A stretch of 64,000 bases of DNA from an uncultured Erysipelotrichaceae bacterium (GCA_934725085.1 CAKVAL010000003.1:1-64000), one strand, 5' to 3'. Counted from the stretch's first letter, positions 38,688 through 48,188 are shown. Program-made: numbers and translations. The notes: generated by a model not told the origin, from the sequence alone.

Positions 38688-40808
38688 ATGAAAAATTTAG
38701 TAATTGTAGAGTCTCCTTCTAAATCAAAGACAATTGAAAAATATTTAGGAAAGGACTATAAGGTCGTTTCTAGTAAGGGTCACATTCGTGATTTGGCTAC
38801 TACTGGTAAAGAAGGGCTAGGAGTAGATGTTGAAAATGATTTTAAACCAACTTATGTGGTTTCTAAGGATAAAAAGGATACTGTAAAAGAATTGAAGTCT
38901 TTAGTTTCAAAGGCTGAAAAAGTATATCTAGCAACCGACCCGGATAGAGAAGGAGAGGCTATTTCTTGGCATTTAGCTCAAGAGTTAGGATTAGATGTTG
39001 ATGATACAAATAGAGTGGTTTTTAATGAAATTACTAAGAATACTATTTTAAATTCAATGGAAAATCCTCGTACTATTGATATGAATCTTGTTAGATCACA
39101 AGAAACAAGAAGAATACTTGACCGTATTATCGGTTTTAAGTTGTCTAAGTTGCTTCAAAAGAAGATTAAGTCTAAGTCAGCAGGTAGAGTACAATCTATT
39201 GCGCTTAGAATGATTTGTGATCGTGAGAAAGAAATTGCGGCTTTTGTGCCTGAAGAATATTGGACTATCAAGGCTTTATTAAATAAGGATAAGGATGAAT
39301 TCAACACTACTTTGGCTAAGATTAAGGGCAAGAAGGCTGAAATTAAGAATGAAGAAGAGGCTAATAAGATTGTAGCTGATTTAAAAGAGCCTTTTGTGGT
39401 AAGTAGTGTAGTTGAAAAGAAGAAGAAAAGAGCTCCTTATCTTCCTTTTATCACTTCAACTCTTCAACAAGAAGCTTCTAGTAAATTAGATTTTAGCGCT
39501 AAGAAGACGATGATGTTAGCTCAGAATCTATATGAAGGTATTGATTTAAAAAATGAGACTGTAGGCCTTATTACTTATATGCGTACCGACTCTACACGTT
39601 TGTCTAACGAGTTTGTTAGTGCTGCCTATAGTTTTATTGAAAATGAATATGGTAAAGAATATAAGGGATTTTATCGTGTAAAGAATGATGAATCAAGTCA
39701 GGATGCACACGAGGCTATTAGACCAACATCACTTGATCATACACCAGAGAGTGTTAAGCCTTATTTAACAAATGACCAATATAAGTTATATAAGTTTATT
39801 TATATTAGAGCCCTAGCTTCTTTAATGAAGGATGCATCATTTAATTCAGTAACTTACAACATTGAAAGCGGTGATTATTTGTTTACAATCAGTGGTTCTA
39901 AGCTAGATTTTGATGGTTTCTTGAAGATTTATAAGGATTATGATTCTAGCAAGGATGTTATTTTAAAGCCTTTAAAAGAAGGGGATGTTCTTGAATTAAA
40001 GGATACTGTTAAGGAACAACATTTTACTGAAGGACCAAGTCGTTATACTGAAGCTAAATTGATTAAAGCACTAGAAGAAGAGGGGGTTGGTCGTCCTAGT
40101 ACTTATGCGACTATCATTGAGACTATTGTTAAGCGTAACTATGTTGAACTTAAGAAAGAGTCTGATAAGTCTAAGACTAAATATTTCTATCCTACAGAGC
40201 AGGGTACTTTAACTGATGAGAAGCTTAAGGAATTCTTTAAGCCAGTTATCAATGTTAAATATACTGCTAATATGGAAGATGGCTTGGATAAGATTGCTGA
40301 GAATAAGGAGAATAATCTTGAGTATTTAAGAAAGTTCTATGATGAGTTCCAACCTCTTGTAGATAATGCCTATGAGAAGATGGAAAAGAAAGAGGATGAA
40401 AAGACTGGTGAGAAGTGTCCAGTGTGTGGTAGTGACTTAGTTTATAAGGAAGGCCGCTATGGTAAGTTTGTAGCTTGTTCTAATTATCCAACTTGTAAGT
40501 ATGTTGAAACAGAGAGTGTGGGAAGGGATTGCCCTGATTGTGGCGCTCCTTTGATTTATAGAACTGGAAGATATGGCAAGTTTATTTCGTGTTCTAAGTA
40601 TCCTGAGTGTAAGCATATCGAAAAGATTGAGAAGGAAAAGCCAGAGGAAGTAGGAAGAGATTGTCCTGAGTGTGGTAAACCATTATTAAAGCGTAAGTCA
40701 AGATATGGAACTTATTTTATTGGTTGTTCTGCTTATCCAAAGTGTAAATATATCGAGAATATCGAGGGTGAAAAAAAGCCAAGAGCTACAAGAAGTAAGA
40801 AAAAATGA
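38688..40808 (+). CDS. topA: DNA topoisomerase I
   Basis: The 706-residue type IA enzyme relaxes negative supercoils. The TOPRIM domain is at the N-terminus (VIVESPSKSKTIEKYLG, LATDPDREGEAISWHLA), and the catalytic tyrosine is in GLITYMRTDSTRLS near residue 295. Three four-cysteine zinc ribbons close the protein (CPVCGSDLVYKEGRYGKFVAC, CPDCGAPL, CPECGKPL regions, residues about 585-700). The stop overlaps the trmFO start in ATGA. Confidence 0.97.
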   Translation: MKNLVIVESPSKSKTIEKYLGKDYKVVSSKGHIRDLATTGKEGLGVDVENDFKPTYVVSKDKKDTVKELKSLVSKAEKVYLATDPDREGEAISWHLAQELGLDVDDTNRVVFNEITKNTILNSMENPRTIDMNLVRSQETRRILDRIIGFKLSKLLQKKIKSKSAGRVQSIALRMICDREKEIAAFVPEEYWTIKALLNKDKDEFNTTLAKIKGKKAEIKNEEEANKIVADLKEPFVVSSVVEKKKKRAPYLPFITSTLQQEASSKLDFSAKKTMMLAQNLYEGIDLKNETVGLITYMRTDSTRLSNEFVSAAYSFIENEYGKEYKGFYRVKNDESSQDAHEAIRPTSLDHTPESVKPYLTNDQYKLYKFIYIRALASLMKDASFNSVTYNIESGDYLFTISGSKLDFDGFLKIYKDYDSSKDVILKPLKEGDVLELKDTVKEQHFTEGPSRYTEAKLIKALEEEGVGRPSTYATIIETIVKRNYVELKKESDKSKTKYFYPTEQGTLTDEKLKEFFKPVINVKYTANMEDGLDKIAENKENNLEYLRKFYDEFQPLVDNAYEKMEKKEDEKTGEKCPVCGSDLVYKEGRYGKFVACSNYPTCKYVETESVGRDCPDCGAPLIYRTGRYGKFISCSKYPECKHIEKIEKEKPEEVGRDCPECGKPLLKRKSRYGTYFIGCSAYPKCKYIENIEGEKKPRATRSKKK

Positions 40809-42106
40809 GAGAAGTGATTGTTGTTGGAGCGGGTTTAGCTGGTTGTGAGGCTGCTTATAAGTTAGCTAAGCTTGGTGTGAAAGTTAGACTATATGAACAA
40901 AAGCCTGTTAAAAAGCACGAGGCTTTTAAGACTGATTTATATAGTGAACTTATTTGTTCTAATTCTTTAAGAAGTGATGATTTATATAATGCGGTAGGTC
41001 TTTTAAAAGAAGAAATGCGTACTCTAGATTCTTTAATCATGGAAGCTGCCGATAAGAATAGAGTTGAGGCTGGTAAGTCTTTAGCGGTGGATAGAGAAGG
41101 TTTCTCTAGGTATATTACTGAAAGAATTGATAATGAGCCTAATATTGAAGTGATTCATGAAGAATTTACTCATATTGATGAAAATATTCCAACTATCATT
41201 GCGGCAGGTCCTTTGTGTCAGGGCGCTTTATCTGATGAGATTAAAAGACTTGCTGGTAAGAGTTACTTATATTTTTATGATGCGGTTTCACCAATTGTAG
41301 AAAAGGATTCTATTGATTTTTCAAACGCCTATTATAAGTCAAGATATGATGAAGAGGGTGAAGGCGATTATATCAATTGTCCTTTGACTCGTGAAGAGTT
41401 TGAAATTTTCCATAGAGAAGTAGTAAACGCTAAAAAGATTGATGTTCATGATATTGATTCTGAGATCTATTTTGAAGGCTGTATGCCATTTGAAGAGATG
41501 GCTAGAAGAGGATATAAGACTTTATTATTTGGTCCTATGAAACCAGTAGGTTTGGAACATGATGGTGTTAAGCCTTATGCAGTAGTACAGCTTAGAAAAG
41601 ATAATGCGATTGATACTTTATATAATATCGTAGGTTTTCAAACGCATTTAACTTTTGGTGAGCAATTAAGAGTTTTAAAATTAATTCCAGCTTTAAAGAA
41701 TGTATCGATTGTAAGATATGGTGTAATGCATAGAAACACTTATATTAATTCACCTAAGGTAATTAATAATCATTATCAATTTATTGAGTATCCTAATGTT
41801 TTTGTGGCTGGTCAAATCAGTGGCGTTGAAGGTTATATCGAATCAGCGGCCAGTGGTTTGTATGCAGCTTTAAATATGTATAACTATTTAAATGGATTAA
41901 ATGGTCCATATTTAGGTCAAGATACAATGATGGGTGCAATGGCTTCTTATATCAGTGATTCTTTGATTGATAAGTTAGTGCCTATGAATGCGAACTTTGG
42001 CATTTTTAAGTGTGATTTTAAGGGAAATAAGAAGGATAAGAAGGCTTATTTCGTGGATCATGCGTTAAGTGAAATTAGAAAATATAAGGAAGAATTTTTT
42101 AAATAG
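40805..42106 (+). CDS. trmFO: Methylene-THF-tRNA-(uracil-54-C5)-methyltransferase TrmFO
   Basis: The 433-residue FAD enzyme makes m5U54 in tRNA using methylene-tetrahydrofolate. The FAD motif is VIVVGAGLAGCEAAYKLA at the N-terminus, and ELICSNSLRSD with the catalytic cysteine is typical, as are GRCMPFEEMARRGYKTL-like and GQISGVEGYIESAASGL regions. It is coupled to topA by a 4-bp overlap, as in other Firmicutes. Confidence 0.96.
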   Translation: MREVIVVGAGLAGCEAAYKLAKLGVKVRLYEQKPVKKHEAFKTDLYSELICSNSLRSDDLYNAVGLLKEEMRTLDSLIMEAADKNRVEAGKSLAVDREGFSRYITERIDNEPNIEVIHEEFTHIDENIPTIIAAGPLCQGALSDEIKRLAGKSYLYFYDAVSPIVEKDSIDFSNAYYKSRYDEEGEGDYINCPLTREEFEIFHREVVNAKKIDVHDIDSEIYFEGCMPFEEMARRGYKTLLFGPMKPVGLEHDGVKPYAVVQLRKDNAIDTLYNIVGFQTHLTFGEQLRVLKLIPALKNVSIVRYGVMHRNTYINSPKVINNHYQFIEYPNVFVAGQISGVEGYIESAASGLYAALNMYNYLNGLNGPYLGQDTMMGAMASYISDSLIDKLVPMNANFGIFKCDFKGNKKDKKAYFVDHALSEIRKYKEEFFK

Positions 42107-42107
42107 G

Positions 42108-42168
42108 TTGTTAATAAAATATTAATCTGCAGTATAATTTATATAGTTGTTAGTGAATATACTAACAA
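42108..42168 (+). promoter_or_regulatory. Promoter and operator-like palindrome of the second alcohol dehydrogenase
   Basis: TTGTTA (42108-42113), a 19-nt spacer and TATAAT (42133-42138). From the predicted start point a perfect 8-bp inverted repeat, TTGTTAGT-N6-ACTAACAA (42147-42168), follows. It could be an operator or a leader hairpin. Confidence 0.55.
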
Positions 42169-42189
42169 GGTAATTATGGAGGAAATTTT

Positions 42190-43407
42190 ATGACACGTTT
42201 TACATTACCTAGAGACATTTATCATGGCAAGGGCTCTCTTGAATCTTTGAAGACTTTCGAAGGTAAGAAAGCAATGATCTGCGTTGGTGGTGGATCAATG
42301 AAGAGATTCGGTTTCTTAGACAGAGCTATTGGCTACTTAAAAGAAGCTGGAATGGAAGTTGAAGTATTCGATGGTATCGAATCAGACCCATCTGTAGAAA
42401 CTGTTATGCGTGGTGCTGATGCTATGCTTAAATTCGAACCTGACTGGATCGTTGCGATTGGTGGTGGTTCTCCAATTGATGCTGCTAAGGCTATGTGGAT
42501 TAAATATGAATATCCTGAAACAACTTTCGAGGATATGTGTAAGGTATTTGGCTTACCTAAGTTAAGAACAAAGGCTCATTTCTGTGCTGTTTCTTCTACT
42601 TCTGGTACTGCTACTGAAGTTACTGCTTTCTCAATTATCACTGATTATCAAAAGGGTGTTAAGTTCCCAATTGCTGACTTTGAAATTACACCAGATGTAG
42701 CAATCGTTGACCCAGAACTTGCTGAAACAATGCCTAAGAAGTTAGTTGCTCATACAGGTATGGATGCTCTAACTCATGCTGTTGAAGCTTATGTATCAAC
42801 TGCAAACTGTGACTATACTGATCCTCTTGCTATTCATGCAATCGAAATGATTCAAAAGGATTTAGTACCTTCTTATAATGAAGATATGAAGGCTAGAGAT
42901 GATATGCATAATGCTCAATGTTTAGCTGGTATGGCTTTCTCTAATGCATTATTAGGTATCGTTCACTCTATGGCTCATAAGACTGGTGCTGCTTTCGCTG
43001 ACTATGGTGCTCATATTATCCATGGTGCTGCTAATGCTATGTATCTTCCTAAGGTTATCGCTTTCAATGCTAAGGATGAAACAGCTAAGAAGAGATATGG
43101 TGTAATCGCTGATTACATGCACTTAGGTGGCAACAATGATGATGAAAAGGTTAAGTTATTAATTGACTTCTGCCGTGGTATGAATGATCAATTAAATATC
43201 CCTCATTGCATTAAGAACTATGGTCCTGATTCTTATCCAACTGAGCAAGGTTTCGTTCCTGAAGAAGTATTCTTAGAGAGACTTCCTGAAATCGCTAGAT
43301 TAGCTATCGGTGATGCATGTACTGGTTCTAATCCAAGAATTCCTACTCAAGAAGAGATGGAAAAACTATTGAAGTGCTGCTACTACGATACTGAAGTAGA
43401 CTTCTAA
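42190..43407 (+). CDS. Iron-containing alcohol dehydrogenase (AdhE C-domain-like)
   Basis: The 405-residue enzyme should reduce acetaldehyde or another aldehyde with NADH. The cofactor motif is IGGGSPIDAAKAMW near residue 96; iron ligands lie in GMDALTHAVEAYVS and IVHSMAHKTGAAF with the later HGAANA. The sequence resembles the alcohol-dehydrogenase half of AdhE and single-domain EutG/Fuc-type enzymes more than the first alcohol dehydrogenase in this window. GGAGG precedes the ATG. The codons are strongly biased, as in highly expressed genes. It is transcribed alone, with its own promoter and terminator. Confidence 0.93.
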   Translation: MTRFTLPRDIYHGKGSLESLKTFEGKKAMICVGGGSMKRFGFLDRAIGYLKEAGMEVEVFDGIESDPSVETVMRGADAMLKFEPDWIVAIGGGSPIDAAKAMWIKYEYPETTFEDMCKVFGLPKLRTKAHFCAVSSTSGTATEVTAFSIITDYQKGVKFPIADFEITPDVAIVDPELAETMPKKLVAHTGMDALTHAVEAYVSTANCDYTDPLAIHAIEMIQKDLVPSYNEDMKARDDMHNAQCLAGMAFSNALLGIVHSMAHKTGAAFADYGAHIIHGAANAMYLPKVIAFNAKDETAKKRYGVIADYMHLGGNNDDEKVKLLIDFCRGMNDQLNIPHCIKNYGPDSYPTEQGFVPEEVFLERLPEIARLAIGDACTGSNPRIPTQEEMEKLLKCCYYDTEVDF

Positions 43408-43419
43408 TAACTCTAAAAT

Positions 43420-43461
43420 AAAGCGTTTGTCTTGAATTTCGTTCAAAATGAACGCTTTTTT
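43420..43461 (+). terminator. Terminator after the second alcohol dehydrogenase
   Basis: AAAGCGTT (43420-43427) and AACGCTTT (43451-43458) enclose an inner TTGAA/TTCAA hairpin and run into T residues. Confidence 0.85.
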
Positions 43462-43464
43462 ATA

Positions 43465-43603
43465 TTGAACTTAAAAAACTTGTCATATATAATAAATAGG
43501 CATTTGTATGCAATACACACACAGTGGATTCATTACTCCGTGGCGAAAGCTTAGTGATGATCGAAACTGTGGAGGAGAAACGGAAAGAGAGGAAATATTT
43601 AAA
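43465..43603 (+). promoter_or_regulatory. Promoter and structured leader of rpsB-tsf
   Basis: TTGAAC (43465-43470), a 17-nt spacer and TATAAT (43488-43493) predict a leader of about 104 nt. In it CACAGT pairs with ACTGTG, and inside that TCATTACT pairs with AGTGATGA (one G-U), topped by a loop with GTGGCGAAAGC. Such a folded leader suggests autoregulation by S2, by analogy with other ribosomal operons. Confidence 0.6.
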
Positions 43604-44554
43604 ATGTCACAATTAGTTTCAATGCGTAAACTTCTAGAAAACGGTGTTCATTTAGGTCACCAAACTAGAAGATGGGATCCAAAGTGTAAGCCATTCATCT
43701 ACACTGCAAAGAATGGTATTTACATTATCAATCTAGAAAAGACTCAAGATGGTCTTGATGTAGCTTATGCTAAATTAAAGGAAATCGCTGAAAATGGCGG
43801 TAAGGTACTATTCGTTGGTACTAAGAAGCAAGCTCAACAAATCGTTCTTGATGAAGCTACAAGAAGTGGAAGCTTCTACATCAATCAAAGATGGTTAGGT
43901 GGTACATTAACAAACTTCAGAACTATTCAAAAGAGAATCAAGAGACTTCTAGAAATCAATGAAATGGAAGCATCTGGTACTATTAATGTTTATACTAAGA
44001 AGGAAGTTGCTTTAATTCGTAAGGAAGCATCTAGACTTGAAAACTTCTTAGGCGGTATCAAGGATATGAAGAAACTTCCTGATGCATTAGTTGTTATCGA
44101 TCCAATGGAAGATCACAATGCTGTTTTAGAAGCTAAGAAGTTAGGTATCCCTGTATTTGGTTTAGCTGATACAAACTGCAATCCTGCATTTGTTGATTAT
44201 GCTATTCCTGCTAACGATGATGCTGTTAAGGCTATCAAGTTAATGACTTCTTTATTAGCTGATGCTATCGTTGAAGCAAAGGGCGGTATCTTACAAGATG
44301 CTTATCAAGAAGATGAAGCTGAAAAGGATGTAACTATGGAAGATGTTATCATCAACGTAGAAAAGCATGCTGAAGAGCTTGAAAAGAGAAGAAAAGCAAG
44401 AAACGAAGAAAAGATGCGTCAACAAGGACAAAACAGAGGTCGTTTCAATAGAAACTCTGAAAGAAGATATATTGGCAAGAAGGACGCTGAAAACAGCGAA
44501 GCTCCTGCTACAGAAGAAAAGAAGGAAACAACAGAAGCTAAGGAGGCTGAATAA
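43604..44554 (+). CDS. rpsB: 30S ribosomal protein S2
   Basis: The 316-residue protein has the canonical core (MSQLVSMRKLLENGVHLGHQ, RWDPKCKPFIYTAKNGIYII, NQRWLGGTLTNFRTIQ). A charged C-terminal extension of about 60 residues lies beyond the usual 250-260. ATG 43604 is set by GAGGAAA upstream and by the conserved start; frames reaching further upstream lie in the leader. tsf follows after one base. Confidence 0.97.
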   Translation: MSQLVSMRKLLENGVHLGHQTRRWDPKCKPFIYTAKNGIYIINLEKTQDGLDVAYAKLKEIAENGGKVLFVGTKKQAQQIVLDEATRSGSFYINQRWLGGTLTNFRTIQKRIKRLLEINEMEASGTINVYTKKEVALIRKEASRLENFLGGIKDMKKLPDALVVIDPMEDHNAVLEAKKLGIPVFGLADTNCNPAFVDYAIPANDDAVKAIKLMTSLLADAIVEAKGGILQDAYQEDEAEKDVTMEDVIINVEKHAEELEKRRKARNEEKMRQQGQNRGRFNRNSERRYIGKKDAENSEAPATEEKKETTEAKEAE

Positions 44555-44555
44555 T

Positions 44556-45440
44556 ATGGCTATTACTGCTGCTCAAGTTAAGGAATTAAGAGAAAAGACT
44601 AGTGCTGGTATGCTTGATTGCAAGAATGCATTAAATGCTACTGATGGCGATATGGAAAAGGCTATTGACTGGTTAAGAGAAAAGGGTATCGCTAAGTCAG
44701 TTAAGAAGGCATCAAGAATTGCTGCTGAAGGTCTTTCTAAAGTATTAGTTGAAGGTAACAAGGGTTGTCTTATTGAAGTTAACTCAGAGACAGACTTCGT
44801 TGCTAAGAATGAACAATTCTTAAAGCTTGTTGATACTGCTTGTAAGACAATTCTTGCTAGCAATGCTACAACAAATGAAGAAGCTTTAGCATTACTAGTA
44901 GATGGTAAGACATTAAATGATTTATTCATTGATGCTACTGCTACAATTGGTGAAAAGATTGTTTTGAGAAGATTCGCTTTAGTTGAAAAGAGCGATAGCG
45001 AAATCTTTGGTTCATACATCCATATGGGTGGCAAGATTTCATGTCTTGTAGTATTAGAAGGTGGCGATGAAGCTTTAGCTAAGGATATGGCTATGCAAAT
45101 TGCTTCTATGTCTCCAGCTTATGTTTCAAGTGCTGATATGCCTCAAGACGTAGTTGAACATGAAAGAGCTGTTCAAACTGAAATCGTTAAGAACGATCCA
45201 ACTTTTGCTGGTAAGCCAGAAAGAGTTATTGAAGGCGCTATTAACGGTAAGGTTTCTAAGTCTTTAAAGGAAATGTGTTTAGTTGACCAAGAATTCTTCA
45301 AGGATCCAGGTCAAAAGGTTGCTGCTGTATTAAAGAGCGCAAATGCTTCTGTAAAGAGTTTTGTTAAGTATCTTGTTGGTGAAGGTCTAGAGAAACGTGA
45401 AGAGAACTTCGCTGAAGAAGTTGCTAAGCAAATGGCTTAA
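44556..45440 (+). CDS. tsf: Elongation factor Ts
   Basis: The 294-residue protein is the nucleotide exchange factor of EF-Tu. The N-terminal UBA-like domain AQVKELREKTSAGMLDCKNAL and the core motif LIEVNSETDFVAKNEQF are clear. AGGAGG lies 11 nt before ATG 44556. It is co-transcribed with rpsB and followed by a terminator before pyrH. Confidence 0.98.
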   Translation: MAITAAQVKELREKTSAGMLDCKNALNATDGDMEKAIDWLREKGIAKSVKKASRIAAEGLSKVLVEGNKGCLIEVNSETDFVAKNEQFLKLVDTACKTILASNATTNEEALALLVDGKTLNDLFIDATATIGEKIVLRRFALVEKSDSEIFGSYIHMGGKISCLVVLEGGDEALAKDMAMQIASMSPAYVSSADMPQDVVEHERAVQTEIVKNDPTFAGKPERVIEGAINGKVSKSLKEMCLVDQEFFKDPGQKVAAVLKSANASVKSFVKYLVGEGLEKREENFAEEVAKQMA

Positions 45441-45451
45441 AAATTAATTTC

Positions 45452-45479
45452 AAGGACCTTTAATGGTCCTTTTATTTTT
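45452..45479 (+). terminator. Terminator or attenuator between tsf and pyrH
   Basis: AAGGACC (45452-45458) and GGTCCTT (45465-45471) with a 6-nt loop, followed by TTATTTTT. It directly precedes the pyrH Shine-Dalgarno sequence, and no separate promoter is evident, so partial read-through is likely. Confidence 0.8.
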
Positions 45480-45489
45480 GGAGGATAAC

Positions 45490-46179
45490 ATGTATAAAAG
45501 AATTTTATTAAAACTTTCTGGCGAGGCTTTAGGCAATCCTTTTGATACAAAGGTGCTTGAAAACATTGCTGAACAAATCAAACAATTGGTTAATGATGGC
45601 ATTGAAGTAGGTATTGTTGTTGGTGGCGGTAATATCTGTCGTGGTCGTACTTTTGAAAAGCTAGGTCTAGATAGAAGAAATGCAGACTATATTGGTATGG
45701 AAGCTACTGTTATTAATGCTCAAATGATTGAGGCTTCTTTAACTAAGATTGGTGTAGATGCTAAGGCTTTGTCTACAATTGATGTTCAAAGAGTTGAAAA
45801 ATATGACGCTGAAAAAGCTAATATCATGTTAGATAATAAGACTGTTTGTGTATTTGGCGGTGGTACAGGAGAACCTTTCTTCTCTACTGATACAGCTAGT
45901 GCTTTAAGAGCTCAAGATATTCATGCTGAAGTTGTTTTGATGGCAAAGAACGGTGTTGATGGCGTCTATACAGCTGATCCAAATATTGATCCTAGCGCAA
46001 CTAGATATGATGAGTTAAGCTTTAATGATATAATTGAGAAAGAATTAGCAGTTATTGATTTAGAGGCTGCTAAAATCTGTAAAGAGAATAAGATCCATGC
46101 GTTTATCTTCGATATGGCACCTGAAAACAATATTGTGAAGGCTGCTAAGGGAGAAACAGTGGGTACAATCATTAAGTAA
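45490..46179 (+). CDS. pyrH: Uridylate kinase
   Basis: The 229-residue amino-acid-kinase-fold enzyme phosphorylates UMP. Motifs are RILLKLSGEALG, GIVVGGGNICRGR and GGTGEPFFSTDTASALRA. ATG 45490 has GGAGG 6 nt upstream. frr follows after 9 nt, the usual order. Confidence 0.97.
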   Translation: MYKRILLKLSGEALGNPFDTKVLENIAEQIKQLVNDGIEVGIVVGGGNICRGRTFEKLGLDRRNADYIGMEATVINAQMIEASLTKIGVDAKALSTIDVQRVEKYDAEKANIMLDNKTVCVFGGGTGEPFFSTDTASALRAQDIHAEVVLMAKNGVDGVYTADPNIDPSATRYDELSFNDIIEKELAVIDLEAAKICKENKIHAFIFDMAPENNIVKAAKGETVGTIIK

Positions 46180-46188
46180 GGAGAATTT

Positions 46189-46728
46189 ATGGAAATTAAA
46201 CATGTTGAAGAAAAGATGAATAAGGCTATCGCAGCTTTAGAAAACAATCTAACTAAGGTTAGAACTGGTAGAGCTAATCCAAATTTATTGGATCATGTTG
46301 AAGTAAACTATTATGGTTGCCCAACTCCAATTAATCAAATTGCTTCTATTAGTGTTCAAGAAGGTAAGACTTTAGTTATTAAGCCTTATGATGCTAGTAG
46401 CTTAAAGGATATTGAAAAGGCAATTAATGCTTCTGATATTGGTTTACCACCTCTAAATGATGGTACAGTTGTTAGAATTACTATGCCTGTTTTAACTGAG
46501 GAAACAAGAAAAGGTTTCTGTAAGGATATTGCTAAGTATGGTGAGGAGACTAAGGTCGCTATTAGAAATATCAGAAGAGATGCTAATGATGAAATAAAGA
46601 AGGACAAGACTCTTCCTGAAGATACTGCTAAGGATTTACAAGACCAAGTTCAAAAGTTAACTGATAAGTTTGTAGAAAAGACTGATGCGGTTGCTAAGGC
46701 TAAAGAAAAAGAAGTAATGACAATCTAG
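46189..46728 (+). CDS. frr: Ribosome recycling factor
   Basis: The 179-residue protein splits post-termination ribosomes with EF-G. It has the typical three-helix bundle sequence (NKAIAALENNLTKVRTGRAN, IKPYDASSLKDIEKAINASD, RKGFCKDIAKYGEETKVAIR). AAGGAG precedes the ATG; uppS starts one base after its stop codon. Confidence 0.98.
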   Translation: MEIKHVEEKMNKAIAALENNLTKVRTGRANPNLLDHVEVNYYGCPTPINQIASISVQEGKTLVIKPYDASSLKDIEKAINASDIGLPPLNDGTVVRITMPVLTEETRKGFCKDIAKYGEETKVAIRNIRRDANDEIKKDKTLPEDTAKDLQDQVQKLTDKFVEKTDAVAKAKEKEVMTI

Positions 46729-46729
46729 T

Positions 46730-47440
46730 ATGAATACTTTAAATCATATCGCGATTATTATGGATGGTAATGGTAGATGGGCAAAACAAAGAAATCTACC
46801 AAGAACCATGGGTCATAAGAGGGGTATTGAAAAAGTTCGTGAGATTGCAATTTATGCTAATAAGTTAGGCATTAAGTGCTTAACTCTTTATGCTTTTTCT
46901 ACAGAAAATTGGAAAAGACCAGAGAATGAAGTGAATTATTTGATGTCTTTGCCTAAGGTTTTCTTTAATTCTTATTTAAAGGAAATCATGGAAAATAACA
47001 TTAAGATTGAAATGATTGGTGAGATGGATAGAATTCCAGGTGAAGCTAAGTCAATCTTTGAAAGTGCTATTGAAAAGACTAAGAATAATACAGGCATGGT
47101 ATTAAATTTTGCCCTTAATTATGGCGGTCAAAGCGAGATAGTTAGAGCTTGTAAATTATATGCTCAAGATTTTAAGAATGGTCTTGTTGATGATGTAGAT
47201 GAAGAGTCTTTTACTAATTATCTATATACTAAGGATTTGCCTGAAGTTGATTTGATGATTCGTACAAGTAATGAACAAAGAATTTCTAATTTCCTTTTAT
47301 ATCAGTTAGCTTATAGTGAGTTTATTTTTACTGATACACTATGGCCTGATTTTACATGTGATGATTTAGATAGATGTATTGATGAATTTAATCATCGTAC
47401 TAGACGTTTTGGTGGTGTAAATGAAACAAAGAATAATTAG
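46730..47440 (+). CDS. uppS: Undecaprenyl diphosphate synthase
   Basis: The 236-residue cis-prenyltransferase makes the C55 lipid carrier of cell-wall synthesis. Motifs are IAIIMDGNGRWAKQR with the catalytic aspartate, LTLYAFSTENWKRP, and DLMIRTSNEQRISNFLLYQ. The usual SGE-xR-SNF form has N-E-Q here (TSNEQRISNF), a small variation. It overlaps cdsA by 20 bp. Confidence 0.96.
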   Translation: MNTLNHIAIIMDGNGRWAKQRNLPRTMGHKRGIEKVREIAIYANKLGIKCLTLYAFSTENWKRPENEVNYLMSLPKVFFNSYLKEIMENNIKIEMIGEMDRIPGEAKSIFESAIEKTKNNTGMVLNFALNYGGQSEIVRACKLYAQDFKNGLVDDVDEESFTNYLYTKDLPEVDLMIRTSNEQRISNFLLYQLAYSEFIFTDTLWPDFTCDDLDRCIDEFNHRTRRFGGVNETKNN

Positions 47441-48188
47441 TGCTGCAATCGCTGTTGCGATTTGTATTTATCCATTAATATTTGGTGGCATAAGCTTAAA
47501 TATTCTACTGACTTTAATTGGTCTTGTTGGTTTATATGAATATGTTAATTGTATTAAGAAGCCACTTAATTATCTTTTATTAGCTTTTAGTGAAGTTGTA
47601 TATCTTATTAACTTATATTTTGGTGCTAAATATTTTATTCCTTCATTTTTAGCTTTGATTATTGCTTTATTTATAGTGGCAATCTATGATGAAAATATTA
47701 CTATAAATGAAGTATTCGGTACTGTAGTGATGACTTTTATTGTAAGCTATTGTATCTTACTAGTTATGAATTTATATGCTGGTGGTAATGGTGATGTCTT
47801 CTTCTATATTTTGATTGCTTCATTATTAACGGATACTGGTGCATATTTTGTAGGTCGTCGTTTTGGTAAACATAAGTTAAACGAGAGAGTATCTCCTAAG
47901 AAGACTATTGAAGGTTCTGTTGGTGGTGCTATAGTTGGCTTTATTTGTTCTATGGTTTTTGCATACTTTAGAGCTTTCTTTGGACTTTCAATCGGTTTGG
48001 TGATTGCTTGTTCGATTTTACTTCCAGTTATTTCTGAATTTGGTGATTTAGCTTTCTCTTTAATTAAGAGACACTATGGAATCAAGGACTTTGGCAATAT
48101 CATGCCAGGGCATGGCGGTGTGCTTGACCGTATTGATTCAGTTATTTTCTGTTTAATGTTGTTTGCGATTTTGACTAATATATTATGA
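47421..48188 (+). CDS. cdsA: Phosphatidate cytidylyltransferase
   Basis: The 255-residue membrane enzyme makes CDP-diacylglycerol. It has about seven membrane segments and the family signature near the C-terminus (GDLAFSLIKRHYGIKDFGNI, PGHGGVLDRIDS). KKTIEGSVGG is also typical. It overlaps uppS and shares bases with the dxr start. Confidence 0.95.
   Translation: MKQRIISAAIAVAICIYPLIFGGISLNILLTLIGLVGLYEYVNCIKKPLNYLLLAFSEVVYLINLYFGAKYFIPSFLALIIALFIVAIYDENITINEVFGTVVMTFIVSYCILLVMNLYAGGNGDVFFYILIASLLTDTGAYFVGRRFGKHKLNERVSPKKTIEGSVGGAIVGFICSMVFAYFRAFFGLSIGLVIACSILLPVISEFGDLAFSLIKRHYGIKDFGNIMPGHGGVLDRIDSVIFCLMLFAILTNIL

Noticed and set aside
43508..43603. In-frame upstream extension of rpsB
   Set aside because: The region is a structured leader. 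The conserved S2 start and the Shine-Dalgarno site point to 43604.
44573..45034. Minus-strand open frame of about 150 codons inside tsf
   Set aside because: It is a shadow of a highly biased gene (few stops arise opposite GCT/GAA-rich codons) with no start signal.
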